A stretch of 64,000 nt of DNA from Sandaracinaceae bacterium (lineage in GTDB: Bacteria; Myxococcota_A; Polyangia; Polyangiales; Sandaracinaceae), in the NCBI GenBank assembly GCA_020633195.1, contig JACKEC010000016.1:744001-808000 (forward strand), in the 5' to 3' direction. Shown piece after piece: positions 34,662-43,915 of the stretch. Each line of letters begins with the position of its first letter. The stretch's first letter is position 1. A program made the translations under genes and the position numbers. The notes under the pieces were generated by a model. That model worked only from the letters and a program-made list of their open reading frames with translations, had not been told where the DNA came from and did not search any database.

Positions 34662-37600
34662 TCAGCCCGTCGGCGGCCGCGCCTTGAGGCCGCAGCGCGA
34701 GCGCAGCACTTCGGCCTCGGGGGAGACCCAGAAGCGGATGAGGCGCGACACCATCGGGTGGCGCACGAGCTTCTGCCCCGTGAGCTCGCCGAGGTCGCGC
34801 TCGGTCCGGCGCAGCACGTCGAGCGCCGCGACCAGGTCGTCACAGACCACGAGCGCGATGCGGCTCGCGCTGGTCACGACGGCCTCCACGAAGTGCGCGA
34901 AGTCGATCGACTTCGCCGAGACGTAAGCGCGCGCGGCGTCCTCCGCGGGGCGTCGGTTGCGCCGCGGCAGCGCCCGGAACAGGCGCTTGCTGACGTCCTC
35001 GAGCACGTCCTCGCTCGTGAGACCGGCGCCGTAGCCGTCGCTGACCTTCCGCGACGTCGCGGCGAGCACGATCTCGAGCTCTCGAGGGGTCAAGCGATCG
35101 ACCGCGTAGAGCCCGACGCTGATGTTCGCCATCGCCTTGGCGAGCGCGAACACGCGCTGCGGCTCGGCCATCTCCGCGATCGGCTGCGGGATGAGGATCG
35201 AGGGTGGCTCGGACAGCTCGACGGCCACGCCCTTGGCCCGCGCGCGGTGCACGTAGAGGTGGAAGTCGGCGAGGCCGAACATGCCCGCGACGCGGTCGGC
35301 GGTCTGGCGGATCGGCTCGTCGGAGCGCGTCGAGAGGCGCGCGCGGCTCGACACCCCGTACGCCTCGTAGTCGGGCGGGTAGAGCTTGCCGATCGCGGGG
35401 ACCATCAGGCGCATGAGCTGCGTCAGCTCGGCGGTGCGGCGCACCGGGTAGAACGCCTCCGTGGTGGCGGGGTCGAGGCTGCCGGGCTGCGCGTGGCCGG
35501 GTCGGGCGACGTAGCGGGAGACCTCCTCCTTCTCGCGAGGCGTCGCCTCGCCGAGCAGCAAGAGCGGCATGAGCGCGCGCTGCGCGGCCGCGCGCTGGTT
35601 CGCCGCGGCGTGCGTCTGCGCGAGCTCGCGCCAGATCTCGGCGCGGGTCGGGTGCTCGTCGAGCACCGCCCGCAGCTGCTTGGCCGCGTCGTCGGTCGCG
35701 CCGGAGAGGCGCAGGTTCACCGCGAGCAGGCGGCGCAGCTCCACGTCGGTCGGCTGCTCCCGCACCGCGAGCTCGAGCTCCTCCACCGCGCGGTTGGGCC
35801 GCGCGAGCTCCTCCGAGAGCACGCGCGCCACCTCGACCCGACCCGTGCGCCGCGCGAGCGGATCGGACTGGTGCTCGACCCACGCCCGCAGCGCGTCCGC
35901 GTGCGCGCTCCAGTCCGCGTTGCCCTCGATCAGCGTGAGGTGCCGCTCGACGCCGAGGCTGCCCGGGCCCGCGATCGCGATCGCCTGCAGCGCCGCGTTG
36001 CGCGCCGCCTCCGAGTCGCCGCGGTCCGACTGGATGTCCGAGTACATGACCCACGCCTGCGTCCGCAGCTCGGGCGTCGGCGCGACCTCGACGAGGCGCC
36101 GCAGGGTGTGTGACGCCTTGTCCAGGTCGCCCGTCCGCGCGGAGAGCATCGCGAGGCGCCGGAGCGCGTAGGGGTGATCCGGCTCGAGCGACAACACCGC
36201 TTGCAGGCTCACGAGCGCTCGGGCCGGGTCGTCGAGGCGCTCGTCCCAGATCGAGGCGAGCTCGAGGTGCGCGTCGCGCAGGACGCCGCGGTCCGGCGCG
36301 AGCGAGACGACCTTCGCGAGCATCTCGGCGGCCTCGGGCCATCGATCCTGGCGGCCGTGCAGCTTCGCCATCGTGCGCAGCGTGGGCACGTGGTTGGGCG
36401 ACTCCTTGATCACCCGCTTGAGCGAGGTGATCGCGGCCGGGACGTTGTCGAGCAAGTCGGCTTGCAGCCGCGCGACCTCCATCCAGAGCCCCGCGATCCG
36501 CTCCGCGGACTGCGCCGAGGCGGCCGCGCGGCTCAGGCGATCCGCCGCTCGAGCCGCGTGGCCCGCGCTCAGCAGCAGCTCCGTCATGCCCGCGGCGGCG
36601 TTGGCGTCGTCGGGCCAGAGCTCGAGCGCGTTGGAGAAGTCGAGGAGCGCGGCGCGCCCGTCGCGCAGGTCTCGCTGCGCGACCTGACCCGCGCGGACGA
36701 GGAGCCGCGCCGCGCGCTGCGGGTCCGGGGTGACCGACGCCTCACGGCGCGCCGCCTCCACGAGCGCCTCCGGATCGCGGCGCACGAGCGCGACGCGGGC
36801 GAGGCCCTTCGCCGCGGCCACGTTCTCCGGGTCCGAGGCGAGCGCCGCGCGGTAGGCGTCGATCGAGGACCCGTCGCCCGCCACCTCGAGGGACTCGGCG
36901 AGGCGGGTCTGGTACGCGCTGATGACCTTCACGTCACCCGCCTTCGCGCACAGGCGCTGATCGATGCGGGCGAGGAGCTCGCGGTCGTCGACGGAGAGCG
37001 CGAGCGCCTCGAGCGCCTCGAGCGCCCCGGGGTCGTCCGGCGACAGGCTCAGGATCGCCTCGTACACCGACCGCGCCTCGCGGGGGTCGCTCTTCGTCGC
37101 GATCCGCGCGAGCTCGCGCAGCGCCGCGACCCGCGCCCCGGGATCCACGAGCACGCGGGCCAGCGCCCCGTAGACCTGCGCGAGCGCGTCGTGCCGCGAG
37201 AGCTTGCGGTACAGCGGCTCGAGCGACAGGAGCGCCTCGAGGTGACCGGGCGCGAGCTGCAGCGCGCGCTCGTAGCAGCCGACCGCGCGGCGCGGGTCGT
37301 CGAGCGCGTGCGTCCACAGCTCGCCGGCGCGCACGAGGCGGGCGACCCGCGTCGCGTCGTCGCGGGCCGCGGTCGCCTCCTCCTCGAGCTGATCCACGAG
37401 GCGGCGCCACGCGCCCTGCCGCGCGCGCAGGCGCCCGAGCGCGTCGAGGGCCGGCGCGAACCCGGGCTGCGCGACGAGCGCGGTCTCGAACGCCGCGGCC
37501 GCGCGGTCGGGCGCCTCGAGATGCTCCTCGTAGACCTGCCCGAGCCGGTACGCGGCGCGGGCGCGAGACTCTCCGTCGGGGGCCCCCTCGACCTCGAGCT

Positions 37601-40070
37601 CGAGCACGTCGACGAGCGCCTGGTGCTCGCGCCGCGCCGTCAGCTTTCGTTGCAGAGCCGAGAGCGACGGACGGTGCCGCGGGTCCGCGTCGAGCGCGCG
37701 CTTGTAGCAGTCGATCGCGCGCAGCTCGTCGCCGATCCGCTCCTCGGCGAGCTGGCCCATCTTGTGGAGCAGCGCGGCCGCCCCGCGGCCCTTCGGGTCG
37801 AGCGCGAGCTCGCGCTCGTAGAGCTCGAGGAGGTCGTCCCAGCGCCCGCCCCGGTGATAGATGCGGCCGAGCCCCGCGAGCGCGGGCTCGTAGCGCTCGT
37901 CGATCTGGAGGATGCGCTCGTAGCGCTTCATCGCGCCGTCGGGGTCGCCGAGGCGCTCGTCGAGGATCTCCGCGGCGCGGTGCAGCAGGTCGACGACGTG
38001 GGTGTCCTCCTGGCGAAGCTCCGCCTCGCGCTCGAGGGCGTCGACGAGCTTGTCGTAGCGGCCCGCGCGCTCCGTCGCGCGCTGCAGGGCGTGCAGCGCG
38101 CCGAGGTTCTCGGGGTCGAGCTCGATGATGCGCGCGTACGTGTGCGCGGCCTGGTCGTGCTCGTTGAGCGTGTCCTCGTAGAGCGCGCCGACCTTGAACA
38201 GATGGGTGACCGCGGCGCCGGGCTCCTCGGCCTGCTCGACCGCTCGCTCGTAGAGCTCGATCAGCGCGCGGTGGCGCCCCGCGTCGGCGTAGAGCCGCGT
38301 GAGCGCCTTGAACGACGCGGCGTAGCCGGGGTGCAGGCTCAGCGCGCGGGCGTGGTGCGTCATCGCCTCGTCCGGCGCCTGCTTCTGGGCCTCGAGGACC
38401 TCGGCGACGCGCGCGTGCGCGGCGGCGCGCCGACGCGGGTCCGCCGCCTGCTCGGCCTCCGCGAGGAGCATGCGGATCATCGGATCCCACGCCTCCGACG
38501 CGACGTAGAGCCGACTCAGCGCCTGCAGCGTGGGCACGTGCGTCGGGTCGCAGGAGAGCGCGCGCTCGTACGCCTCGCGCGCCTGCGTCGGCCGCGTGAG
38601 GCGCTCGTCGAGGATGTTGCCCACCCGATGCCAGAGCACGAGCTGGTCCTGGAGGTCGTTGCTGACGATGGTCAGGCGCGCGAGCACCTCGGCGAGCCGC
38701 TCCCAGCGCTCCGCGCGCTCGAGCAGGCCCGAGAGCGCGTCGAGGACGAGCGGGTCGTCGGGGGTCTCCGCGACCGCCGCCTCGAGCGCCTCGATCGCCT
38801 CCTCGCGGTTCCCGAGCCGCTCGAAGTGCAGCAGCCCGATCCGGTAGAGCGCCATCGCGCGATCGCTCGCGTCGGTGGCTTGCTCGGCGCGCCGCACGAG
38901 CACCCCGATGAGCTCGCGCCACCGCCGCTGCGCGTGGCAGAGCCGCTCGAGCGCCTCGAGCGCGCCGGTCGCGTGCGGGTCGAGCCGCAGCGCCGTCTCG
39001 TAGAGCTCGAGCGCCGCGTCCACGCGACCCTCGCGGTGCTCGAGCAGCCGCGCGCGCTCGACGATGAGGGCGGCTCGGTACCGATCGTCGGACTGGATCG
39101 CGTTGGCGCCGCGCTCGAGCGTCCGCTCGAGCTCCTTCCACTTCTGCTCGTCGCGATCGCGCTGCTCGATGGCCTTGAGGATCGAGGGGTCCTGGCGATC
39201 GAGCTCGGCCGCGGTGCGGTAGGCCGCGCGCGCCTTGTCGTGATCGCCGAGCGCGTCCTCGAGCACGCGCCCCTTGGCGTAGAGGAGCGCGGCCTTGCGG
39301 CGCGAGTCCGCGGTGACGCGCGCCTCGGCGTCGAAGTAGGGCAGGGCGCCGCGGTGGTTGCCCGTCGCGAGCGCCGCCCGGCGCGCGCCGCGCAGGCTCG
39401 GGACGTGGTCCTTGGACAGCTCGAGGCACGCTTCGAAGTGCTGCAGCGCCTTCTTCGGATCCTGCAGCGGCCCCTCGAACAAGCGCGCGACCTCGTAGGA
39501 CAGGCGCGCCTTCCGCGAAGGATCGGTGGTCTCGGCGATCTCGGCGATCCACGCCTCCGCGAGCCCCTTCGCGGCCTCGGCCAGCGTCCCGTGCTGCGAC
39601 GACTTGATGTGCTCGCGCGTCTTGTGCTCGGGCTCGGGTGAGGGGATCCCGCGCGCCGTCGGCGACCCCGGGCTCGCGGGCGGGATCGACGCCGGCCGCC
39701 CCATCCCCGGGGCACGCGGCGGCGCCTTTCGAAGCGGCGTCGGCGGGGGAGGCGGCGGCGGGGCCGACGCGCGCGCCCCGAGCGTGGGCGGCCGCGGCGG
39801 CGGCGCGGCGCGGACGGCCGACGGACCGGGCGTGTTGACCTTCACCGGCAAGGAAGGCGGCTTGCTCGGTCGACGCGCCGGGAGGGGCGGCGGGATCGAG
39901 GACTTCGGCGACGGCGCGAGCGCCGGGGGAGGCTCCGCGACGACCTCGTCCTCGAGCTCACCGAGCAGCCGGTCGAGGGTCGAGTCCGTTCGCGACCCGG
40001 CGTCCTTGAGCTCCTCGACCTCGACCTCCATGGTCGATTCGCCGCGCTTGCCCTTGCCGTCGTCGCTCAT
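34662..40070 (-). CDS. Giant TPR-repeat scaffold protein
   Basis: 1,802 residues, cytosolic (no signal or membrane segment). Residues 1-160 are disordered and Pro/Ser-rich (PPPPPPPTPLRKAPPRAPG). From residue 170 to about 1,450 there are some 30 or more TPR units with the YxxALxLDPxxxxALxxL spacing (AREAYERALSCDPTHVPTLQALSRLYV; AAHTYARIIELDPENLGALHALQRA). The last 300 residues form a different globular domain (LTPRELEIVLAATSRKVSDGYGAG ... AARAYVSAKSIDFAHFVEAVVTSASRIALVVCDDL). It is a protein-interaction hub, probably tied to the receiver/DUF4388 protein downstream. Similar giant TPR proteins are frequent in myxobacteria; no precise function known to me. Confidence 0.88.
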   Translation of the reverse strand: MSDDGKGKRGESTMEVEVEELKDAGSRTDSTLDRLLGELEDEVVAEPPPALAPSPKSSIPPPLPARRPSKPPSLPVKVNTPGPSAVRAAPPPRPPTLGARASAPPPPPPPTPLRKAPPRAPGMGRPASIPPASPGSPTARGIPSPEPEHKTREHIKSSQHGTLAEAAKGLAEAWIAEIAETTDPSRKARLSYEVARLFEGPLQDPKKALQHFEACLELSKDHVPSLRGARRAALATGNHRGALPYFDAEARVTADSRRKAALLYAKGRVLEDALGDHDKARAAYRTAAELDRQDPSILKAIEQRDRDEQKWKELERTLERGANAIQSDDRYRAALIVERARLLEHREGRVDAALELYETALRLDPHATGALEALERLCHAQRRWRELIGVLVRRAEQATDASDRAMALYRIGLLHFERLGNREEAIEALEAAVAETPDDPLVLDALSGLLERAERWERLAEVLARLTIVSNDLQDQLVLWHRVGNILDERLTRPTQAREAYERALSCDPTHVPTLQALSRLYVASEAWDPMIRMLLAEAEQAADPRRRAAAHARVAEVLEAQKQAPDEAMTHHARALSLHPGYAASFKALTRLYADAGRHRALIELYERAVEQAEEPGAAVTHLFKVGALYEDTLNEHDQAAHTYARIIELDPENLGALHALQRATERAGRYDKLVDALEREAELRQEDTHVVDLLHRAAEILDERLGDPDGAMKRYERILQIDERYEPALAGLGRIYHRGGRWDDLLELYERELALDPKGRGAAALLHKMGQLAEERIGDELRAIDCYKRALDADPRHRPSLSALQRKLTARREHQALVDVLELEVEGAPDGESRARAAYRLGQVYEEHLEAPDRAAAAFETALVAQPGFAPALDALGRLRARQGAWRRLVDQLEEEATAARDDATRVARLVRAGELWTHALDDPRRAVGCYERALQLAPGHLEALLSLEPLYRKLSRHDALAQVYGALARVLVDPGARVAALRELARIATKSDPREARSVYEAILSLSPDDPGALEALEALALSVDDRELLARIDQRLCAKAGDVKVISAYQTRLAESLEVAGDGSSIDAYRAALASDPENVAAAKGLARVALVRRDPEALVEAARREASVTPDPQRAARLLVRAGQVAQRDLRDGRAALLDFSNALELWPDDANAAAGMTELLLSAGHAARAADRLSRAAASAQSAERIAGLWMEVARLQADLLDNVPAAITSLKRVIKESPNHVPTLRTMAKLHGRQDRWPEAAEMLAKVVSLAPDRGVLRDAHLELASIWDERLDDPARALVSLQAVLSLEPDHPYALRRLAMLSARTGDLDKASHTLRRLVEVAPTPELRTQAWVMYSDIQSDRGDSEAARNAALQAIAIAGPGSLGVERHLTLIEGNADWSAHADALRAWVEHQSDPLARRTGRVEVARVLSEELARPNRAVEELELAVREQPTDVELRRLLAVNLRLSGATDDAAKQLRAVLDEHPTRAEIWRELAQTHAAANQRAAAQRALMPLLLLGEATPREKEEVSRYVARPGHAQPGSLDPATTEAFYPVRRTAELTQLMRLMVPAIGKLYPPDYEAYGVSSRARLSTRSDEPIRQTADRVAGMFGLADFHLYVHRARAKGVAVELSEPPSILIPQPIAEMAEPQRVFALAKAMANISVGLYAVDRLTPRELEIVLAATSRKVSDGYGAGLTSEDVLEDVSKRLFRALPRRNRRPAEDAARAYVSAKSIDFAHFVEAVVTSASRIALVVCDDLVAALDVLRRTERDLGELTGQKLVRHPMVSRLIRFWVSPEAEVLRSRCGLKARPPTG

Positions 40071-40130
40071 CGGGGAGGTCGACGATACGACAAGCGCGGA
40101 CCGGAACGTAAGTGGTGGTTTTCCCGGCGA

Positions 40131-40979
40131 TCAGGCGGCGTGAAGCTCGAGGTGCTGGAGCTTCTTCTTCAGCTTCTTCTTGGCGCGCGCCTCGAGCTGA
40201 CGGGCCCGCTCCCGCGAGACGCCGAGCTCGCGGCCCAGCTCCGCGAGGGAGATCTGATCGTCGGCCATGTAGCGCTGCTCGACGATGTACCGCTCGCGAT
40301 CGTCGAGCCCGGTGAGGGCGTCGCCGAGGTGGAGCTCGAGCAGCCGCTGCCGCTCCTCGTCCACGTAGCGCGTCTCCTGATCCTCGCTGTCCTCGCTGAG
40401 CGAGTCCTGCAGGGTCGAGCCGGAGTCGTCGAACAGGGGGGCGCTCAGCGACACGTCGCGCGAGTCGAGGCGGCGGAGCATCCCCTCCATCTTGGTCTCG
40501 GTCGTCTCGAACCGCTCCGCGAGGAGGCGCAGCCGCTCGCTCGGGTCCGAGGTGAGGCTCGCCACCTTCGCGCGCTCGCGGCGGAGCCGGAAGAACAGCT
40601 TGCTCCGCAGCGGGCCGCTGCCGGCGCCGACCATCGTCGTCGAGCGGACCACCCGGTCCAGCACATAGGCGCGGATCCAGTAGCCGGCGTACGTGACGAA
40701 GCGCGTGCCCCGCTCGGGATCGAACTTGTCGACGGCCATCATCAGGCCGAGGTTGCCCTCCGCGAGGAGGTCGCCGACGGGGATCCCGTAGCGGCGGTAC
40801 TGCAGGGCCACGGCGACGACGAAGCGGAGGTTGGCCTCGACGAGCTTGTCGGCGGCCTCCTTGTCACCGGCGCGAACACGGACGGCGAGGTCGTGCTCTT
40901 CCTCGCGGCTGAGGCGCGGGATCTTTCGGACACGAGCGATGTATCGCTGCATGGGGCCGTCATCGATCCGGGATGCCAT
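40131..40979 (-). CDS. rpoH: Heat-shock-type sigma factor (sigma-32 family)
   Basis: 282 residues. Region 1.2/2 reads PMQRYIARVRKIPRLSREEEHDLAVRV ... LVEANLRFVVAVALQYRRYGIPVGDLLAEGNLGLMMAVDKFDPERGTRFVTYAGYWIRAYVLDRVVRS. Region 4 ends with ISLAELGRELGVSRERARQLEARAKKKLKKKL. The RpoH-box area (residues 128-145, 'GPLRSKLFFRLRRERAKVASL') supports the sigma-32 group rather than sigma-70 or sigma-38. It would direct heat-shock or developmental promoters. AAGGAG precedes the ATG; the promoter carries a perfect 14-bp palindrome. Confidence 0.9.
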   Translation of the reverse strand: MASRIDDGPMQRYIARVRKIPRLSREEEHDLAVRVRAGDKEAADKLVEANLRFVVAVALQYRRYGIPVGDLLAEGNLGLMMAVDKFDPERGTRFVTYAGYWIRAYVLDRVVRSTTMVGAGSGPLRSKLFFRLRRERAKVASLTSDPSERLRLLAERFETTETKMEGMLRRLDSRDVSLSAPLFDDSGSTLQDSLSEDSEDQETRYVDEERQRLLELHLGDALTGLDDRERYIVEQRYMADDQISLAELGRELGVSRERARQLEARAKKKLKKKLQHLELHAA

Positions 40980-41001
40980 GGGGGAGCTCCTTCAGGTAGT
41001 T

Positions 41002-41034
41002 ACGTTACGTAACGTCTTTGGCGGGGAGGGTCAA
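41002..41034 (-). promoter_or_regulatory. rpoH promoter with palindromic operator
   Basis: On the minus strand, TTGACC (41034-41029) and TACGTA (41011-41006) are 17 bases apart. The perfect 14-bp palindrome ACGTTACGTAACGT (41002-41015) covers the -10 element, a position suited to a dimeric repressor. The start codon is 22 bases farther at 40979, after AAGGAG. Confidence 0.55.
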
Positions 41035-41116
41035 CGTGGTCCGCTCCGCCGGCTACCCATCCTTGATAGGCACTTTCGGAAAGCAGTTCAGTGAAGAACT
41101 GTGAAGGTGGCCTTTA

Positions 41117-41160
41117 GAAACGAGCACGCCCCGCCTCCGTGAGGAGGCAGGGCGCGTTTC
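41117..41160 (-). terminator. Hairpin downstream of the Fe-S carrier gene
   Basis: CGCCCCGCCTCC and GGAGGCAGGGCG pair over 12 positions (one mismatch) around GTGA, with flanking GAAACG/CGTTTC extending the stem. It lies about 35 bases past the stop codon at 41194. No T run follows on the minus strand, so intrinsic termination is likely but not certain. Confidence 0.55.
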
Positions 41161-41193
41161 TCGGCAACCTGACGTTAGTGCAGCTCGGAAGAT

Positions 41194-41517
41194 TCAGGCG
41201 CTGAAGCTGGATCCGCAGCCGCAGGTCGACTTGGCGGTGGGGTTGAGGAACTTGAAGCCCGCCCCGTGCAGCCCCTCGACGTAGTCGATGAGCGTCCCGT
41301 CGAGGTACTGGATGCTCATCATGTCCACGTAAAGCGGGATGCCGTCCGACTCGAACGTGCTGTCGAGCTCGGTGGTCTCGTCCTCGAAGAAGAGATCGTA
41401 GGTGAAGCCGGAGCAACCTCCGCCGATCACCCGGACCCGCAGGCCCTGGCCCTCGAGGCCCTCGGCCTCCCGGATCTCCTTGACCTTGTCGGCAGCCTTG
41501 GGAGTTAGCGAAATCAT
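41194..41517 (-). CDS. A-type iron-sulfur carrier protein (HesB/IscA/ErpA)
   Basis: 107 residues. The three conserved Cys are present: GGGCSGFTYDL near residue 35 and the C-terminal CGCGSSFSA pair. The family carries a [2Fe-2S] or [4Fe-4S] cluster from the scaffold to target enzymes. ErpA-like rather than IscA-like is possible from length and the LNPTAKSTCGCGSSF end, but not proved. It is 28 bases downstream of the ygfZ-like gene on the same strand, and YgfZ also assists 4Fe-4S maturation, so the two probably work together. Confidence 0.93.
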   Translation of the reverse strand: MISLTPKAADKVKEIREAEGLEGQGLRVRVIGGGCSGFTYDLFFEDETTELDSTFESDGIPLYVDMMSIQYLDGTLIDYVEGLHGAGFKFLNPTAKSTCGCGSSFSA

Positions 41518-41545
41518 GACCTTTTTGACCTCTCAGCTGGGCTCG

Positions 41546-42442
41546 TCACGGGGCGGCCGGCCTCGGCTCGCTGCCCACGACATGACGTACCGTAACGAAT
41601 CCTACGTCGGAGTCCAGAGTCGTTCCTGGCTCCCATCCCGCGCGCTTCACGTAGGCATGCAGGACCGCGCGTCCATCGAGCGGGTCGATCGCCCCCGATC
41701 GCACGTCGCCGAGCGCGACGCCGTCCTTGGTGAGCTTCGAGCCCGGAGGGGGCAGGGCGTCGCCCTCGAGCTGCACGAGCCGCCGGCGCACCTGGCCTCG
41801 GTTCTCGAGCATGCAGATGACCTCTTGGCCCAGGTAGCAGCCCTTCGTGAAGGACACCGCGGTCGCCGTGAGACCCGCCTCCTGGGGGTATGTCGTCTCG
41901 TCGAAGTCCGCGCCGTAGCCCGGGCGCGCGGCGCGCAGACGCGCGAGCTCCCACGCTTCCTCGCCGACGAGCCCGCCGCCGGCGCGGCCCGCGCGAGCGA
42001 CGATGGCGTCGAGATCCCCGTCGATCACGTCGAAGCCGCCGCGCCCGAGGCGGTCACAGGAGAAGCCGTCCAGCTCGAGCGTCGCCGCGGCGGGCCCCTG
42101 CGCGCTGATCACGGTGATCTCGCGGCCCTCGAGCTCGACGTCCTCCATCACGACGTAGCGATCGAAGTGCTCGACCATCGCCTCCAGGCGGTCTCGCGGG
42201 ACGAGCAGATCGAACGCGTCCCCGCGATCGAGCGCGAACAGGTCCGTGAGGATCCGACCCTTGAGGTCGACCGCGACGGCGTAGGCGGCGTCGCCCGAAG
42301 AGGTCCGGCTCACGTCGTTGGTGATCTGACCGTTGAGCCAGGTGCGGGCGTCGTCCCCCGACACGTGGATGCACCCGAGGGTGAGCGGGCGGACCCCGAC
42401 GGTCTCGGTCAACCAGCGCGCCTGCTCGAGCGGATCGCTCAT
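41546..42442 (-). CDS. ygfZ: YgfZ/GcvT-like folate-binding Fe-S maturation protein
   Basis: 298 residues from ATG at 42442. The YgfZ signature with its conserved Cys is FTKGCYLGQEVICMLENRGQVRRRL. The N-terminal GcvT-like fold is seen in DARTWLNGQITNDVSRTSSGDAAYAVAVDLKGRILTDLFAL. YgfZ uses tetrahydrofolate and helps repair or build Fe-S clusters in enzymes such as MiaB. It is shorter than aminomethyltransferases and lacks their full active site. It heads an apparent operon with the A-type carrier and is divergent from the CAP-domain gene. Confidence 0.9.
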   Translation of the reverse strand: MSDPLEQARWLTETVGVRPLTLGCIHVSGDDARTWLNGQITNDVSRTSSGDAAYAVAVDLKGRILTDLFALDRGDAFDLLVPRDRLEAMVEHFDRYVVMEDVELEGREITVISAQGPAAATLELDGFSCDRLGRGGFDVIDGDLDAIVARAGRAGGGLVGEEAWELARLRAARPGYGADFDETTYPQEAGLTATAVSFTKGCYLGQEVICMLENRGQVRRRLVQLEGDALPPPGSKLTKDGVALGDVRSGAIDPLDGRAVLHAYVKRAGWEPGTTLDSDVGFVTVRHVVGSEPRPAAP

Positions 42443-42606
42443 CACCGAGGTTCTGGGGTGACCTCCGGTCTCACGCAAGGTCCCCCGAGTGCGAACGCAA
42501 ACGGCACAACCGATCGTGAACCGTCGTTCTCTACGCGAAGCGATCGCGTGTGATGCGTTGTCCTGGCAGCCGTGGCGCGGACGTTGCTAAATCTATCGTC
42601 ACGGCC

Positions 42607-43725
42607 ATGCGATTCGTACCCACCCCCCGATCGCTCGTCGCAGCTCTGCTCGGCGTGCTCCTGGTTCCCGGGCTGTGCGCCGCTCAGAGCTTCGACTCCT
42701 CTGGCGAGCAGGAGATGCTCGCGCGCATCAACTCGATGCGGGAGGCGCAGCATCTGCCGCCGCTCACCCGCAACGACGCGCTCGACGCGGCGGCGCGGGC
42801 TCACTCGGCGGACATGGCGACGCAGCAGGCGTTGACCCACGTGTCCGACACGAGCGGCACGCCGGCCGATCGCGTTCGCGCGGCGGGGCTCAACGCCACG
42901 AGCGTGGCCGAGAACGTGGCGCTGCACCGGACGACCATCGAAGCGCAGGAGGCGCTCGTCGGGTCGGAGGCGCACCGGTCTAACATGCTCTCCGGGTCGG
43001 TGACCCACATCGGCCTGGCGGCGCTGCCCACCGAGCGCGGCGTGTACGTGACGCAGGTGTTCGCGGGCATCGCGGCCGAGGCGCCGCCGCCGGCGGTGGC
43101 CGAGCCCGCGATCGAGGCCGCGCCGGTCCCGCCTCCGCCGTCGGTCGCCGACATCGCCCCGCCCGTGGCCTCGCGGCCGCCGATGCCGCCCCCGCCGCCG
43201 CAGGCCGGTCCGCCGCCTCAGGCCCCGCCGCCTCCGCAGGCTGCGCCGTCCGCGCCGTCCGCGCCAGGGGGAGGCTCGCTCGCCTACCAGCCTGGCTCGA
43301 ACGACACCGTGGTGGTGCATCGTGACGACCAGGGCCGCGTCCTCGCGTACTGGGTCTACGGCTCGGGCCGCTGGTGGTACTACCCCTTCCCCCCGGGCGC
43401 CGCGCCCGGCCAGCAGCTCCAGGTCGACCCGCGGGTCCAGGGGCCGCCCCCCGGCTTCCCCGAGCACCCCGGCGGAGCCGTGGTCCAGGCCCGCCCGATG
43501 CCGCAGGCGCGCCCCCTCGGTCCGCCCACGGGTGGCCGCACCATCACCATCGCCCCCTTCGCCGGGTCCGTGACCGTCAACCCGGGCGCCAGCTTCTACT
43601 CCGTCCCGCCCCCGCCGCTCGTCGGCCGCCCCACTCGCGCCTGGCGCCGCCAGAACCAGCAGTGGCAGCGCGCCTACCAGCGCTGGCAGCGCGAGCAGGC
43701 CCGCATGCGCCGCCGCGCCCTCTGA
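42607..43725 (+). CDS. Secreted CAP/SCP-domain protein with Pro-rich linker
   Basis: 372 residues. Signal peptide (LVAALLGVLLVPGLCAAQ). Residues 32-155 form a bacterial CAP (SCP/PR-1) domain: EQEMLARINSMREAQHLPPLTRNDALDAAARAHSADMA, the VAENVAL Glu and SEAHRSNMLS His. The next 90 residues are Pro/Ala repeats (PPPPPQAGPPPQAPPPPQAAP), then a Trp-rich segment (YWVYGSGRWWYYPFPP) and a basic C-terminus (RAWRRQNQQWQRAYQRWQREQARMRRR). CAP proteins act outside the cell, sometimes as lipid binders or proteases; the role here is unknown. Confidence 0.85.
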   Translation: MRFVPTPRSLVAALLGVLLVPGLCAAQSFDSSGEQEMLARINSMREAQHLPPLTRNDALDAAARAHSADMATQQALTHVSDTSGTPADRVRAAGLNATSVAENVALHRTTIEAQEALVGSEAHRSNMLSGSVTHIGLAALPTERGVYVTQVFAGIAAEAPPPAVAEPAIEAAPVPPPPSVADIAPPVASRPPMPPPPPQAGPPPQAPPPPQAAPSAPSAPGGGSLAYQPGSNDTVVVHRDDQGRVLAYWVYGSGRWWYYPFPPGAAPGQQLQVDPRVQGPPPGFPEHPGGAVVQARPMPQARPLGPPTGGRTITIAPFAGSVTVNPGASFYSVPPPPLVGRPTRAWRRQNQQWQRAYQRWQREQARMRRRAL

Positions 43726-43754
43726 GCCCGACGACGCGAAGCGTCGGAGGATCT
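43723..43754. repeat. 32-bp repeat containing a stop codon and GAA-loop hairpin, copy 1
   Basis: The sequence from the TGA stop of the CAP gene through 43754 is identical over 32 bases to 51878-51909, where it likewise begins with the stop codon of a gene. The core hairpin is CGACGC-GAA-GCGTCG (43732-43746). Likely a dispersed 3'-end hairpin element or terminator without a U tract. Confidence 0.85.
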
Positions 43755-43761
43755 GAGCCAA

Positions 43762-43904
43762 GAATTTCGCGCCAAGCGCGCGAAGGGAGCCAAGGGGACG
43801 GATCCGCGAAGGGAGGGCGAAGATGCGGAGACGCGCAGGAGCCCGCCGGGTCCGATGCGCCCACCCACCTCTTCGCCCCCTTTCGCGCTCTTGGCGCGAA
43901 ATTC
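43762..43904. repeat. Imperfect long inverted repeat, second family member
   Basis: Left arm 43762-43797 (starting GAATTTCGCGCCAAG) pairs with right arm 43868-43904 (ending CTTGGCGCGAAATTC); the outer 15 bp are perfect. It matches the element at 33178-33281 and again fills the space between convergent genes. Confidence 0.8.
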
Positions 43905-43915
43905 GATCCGTCTCC

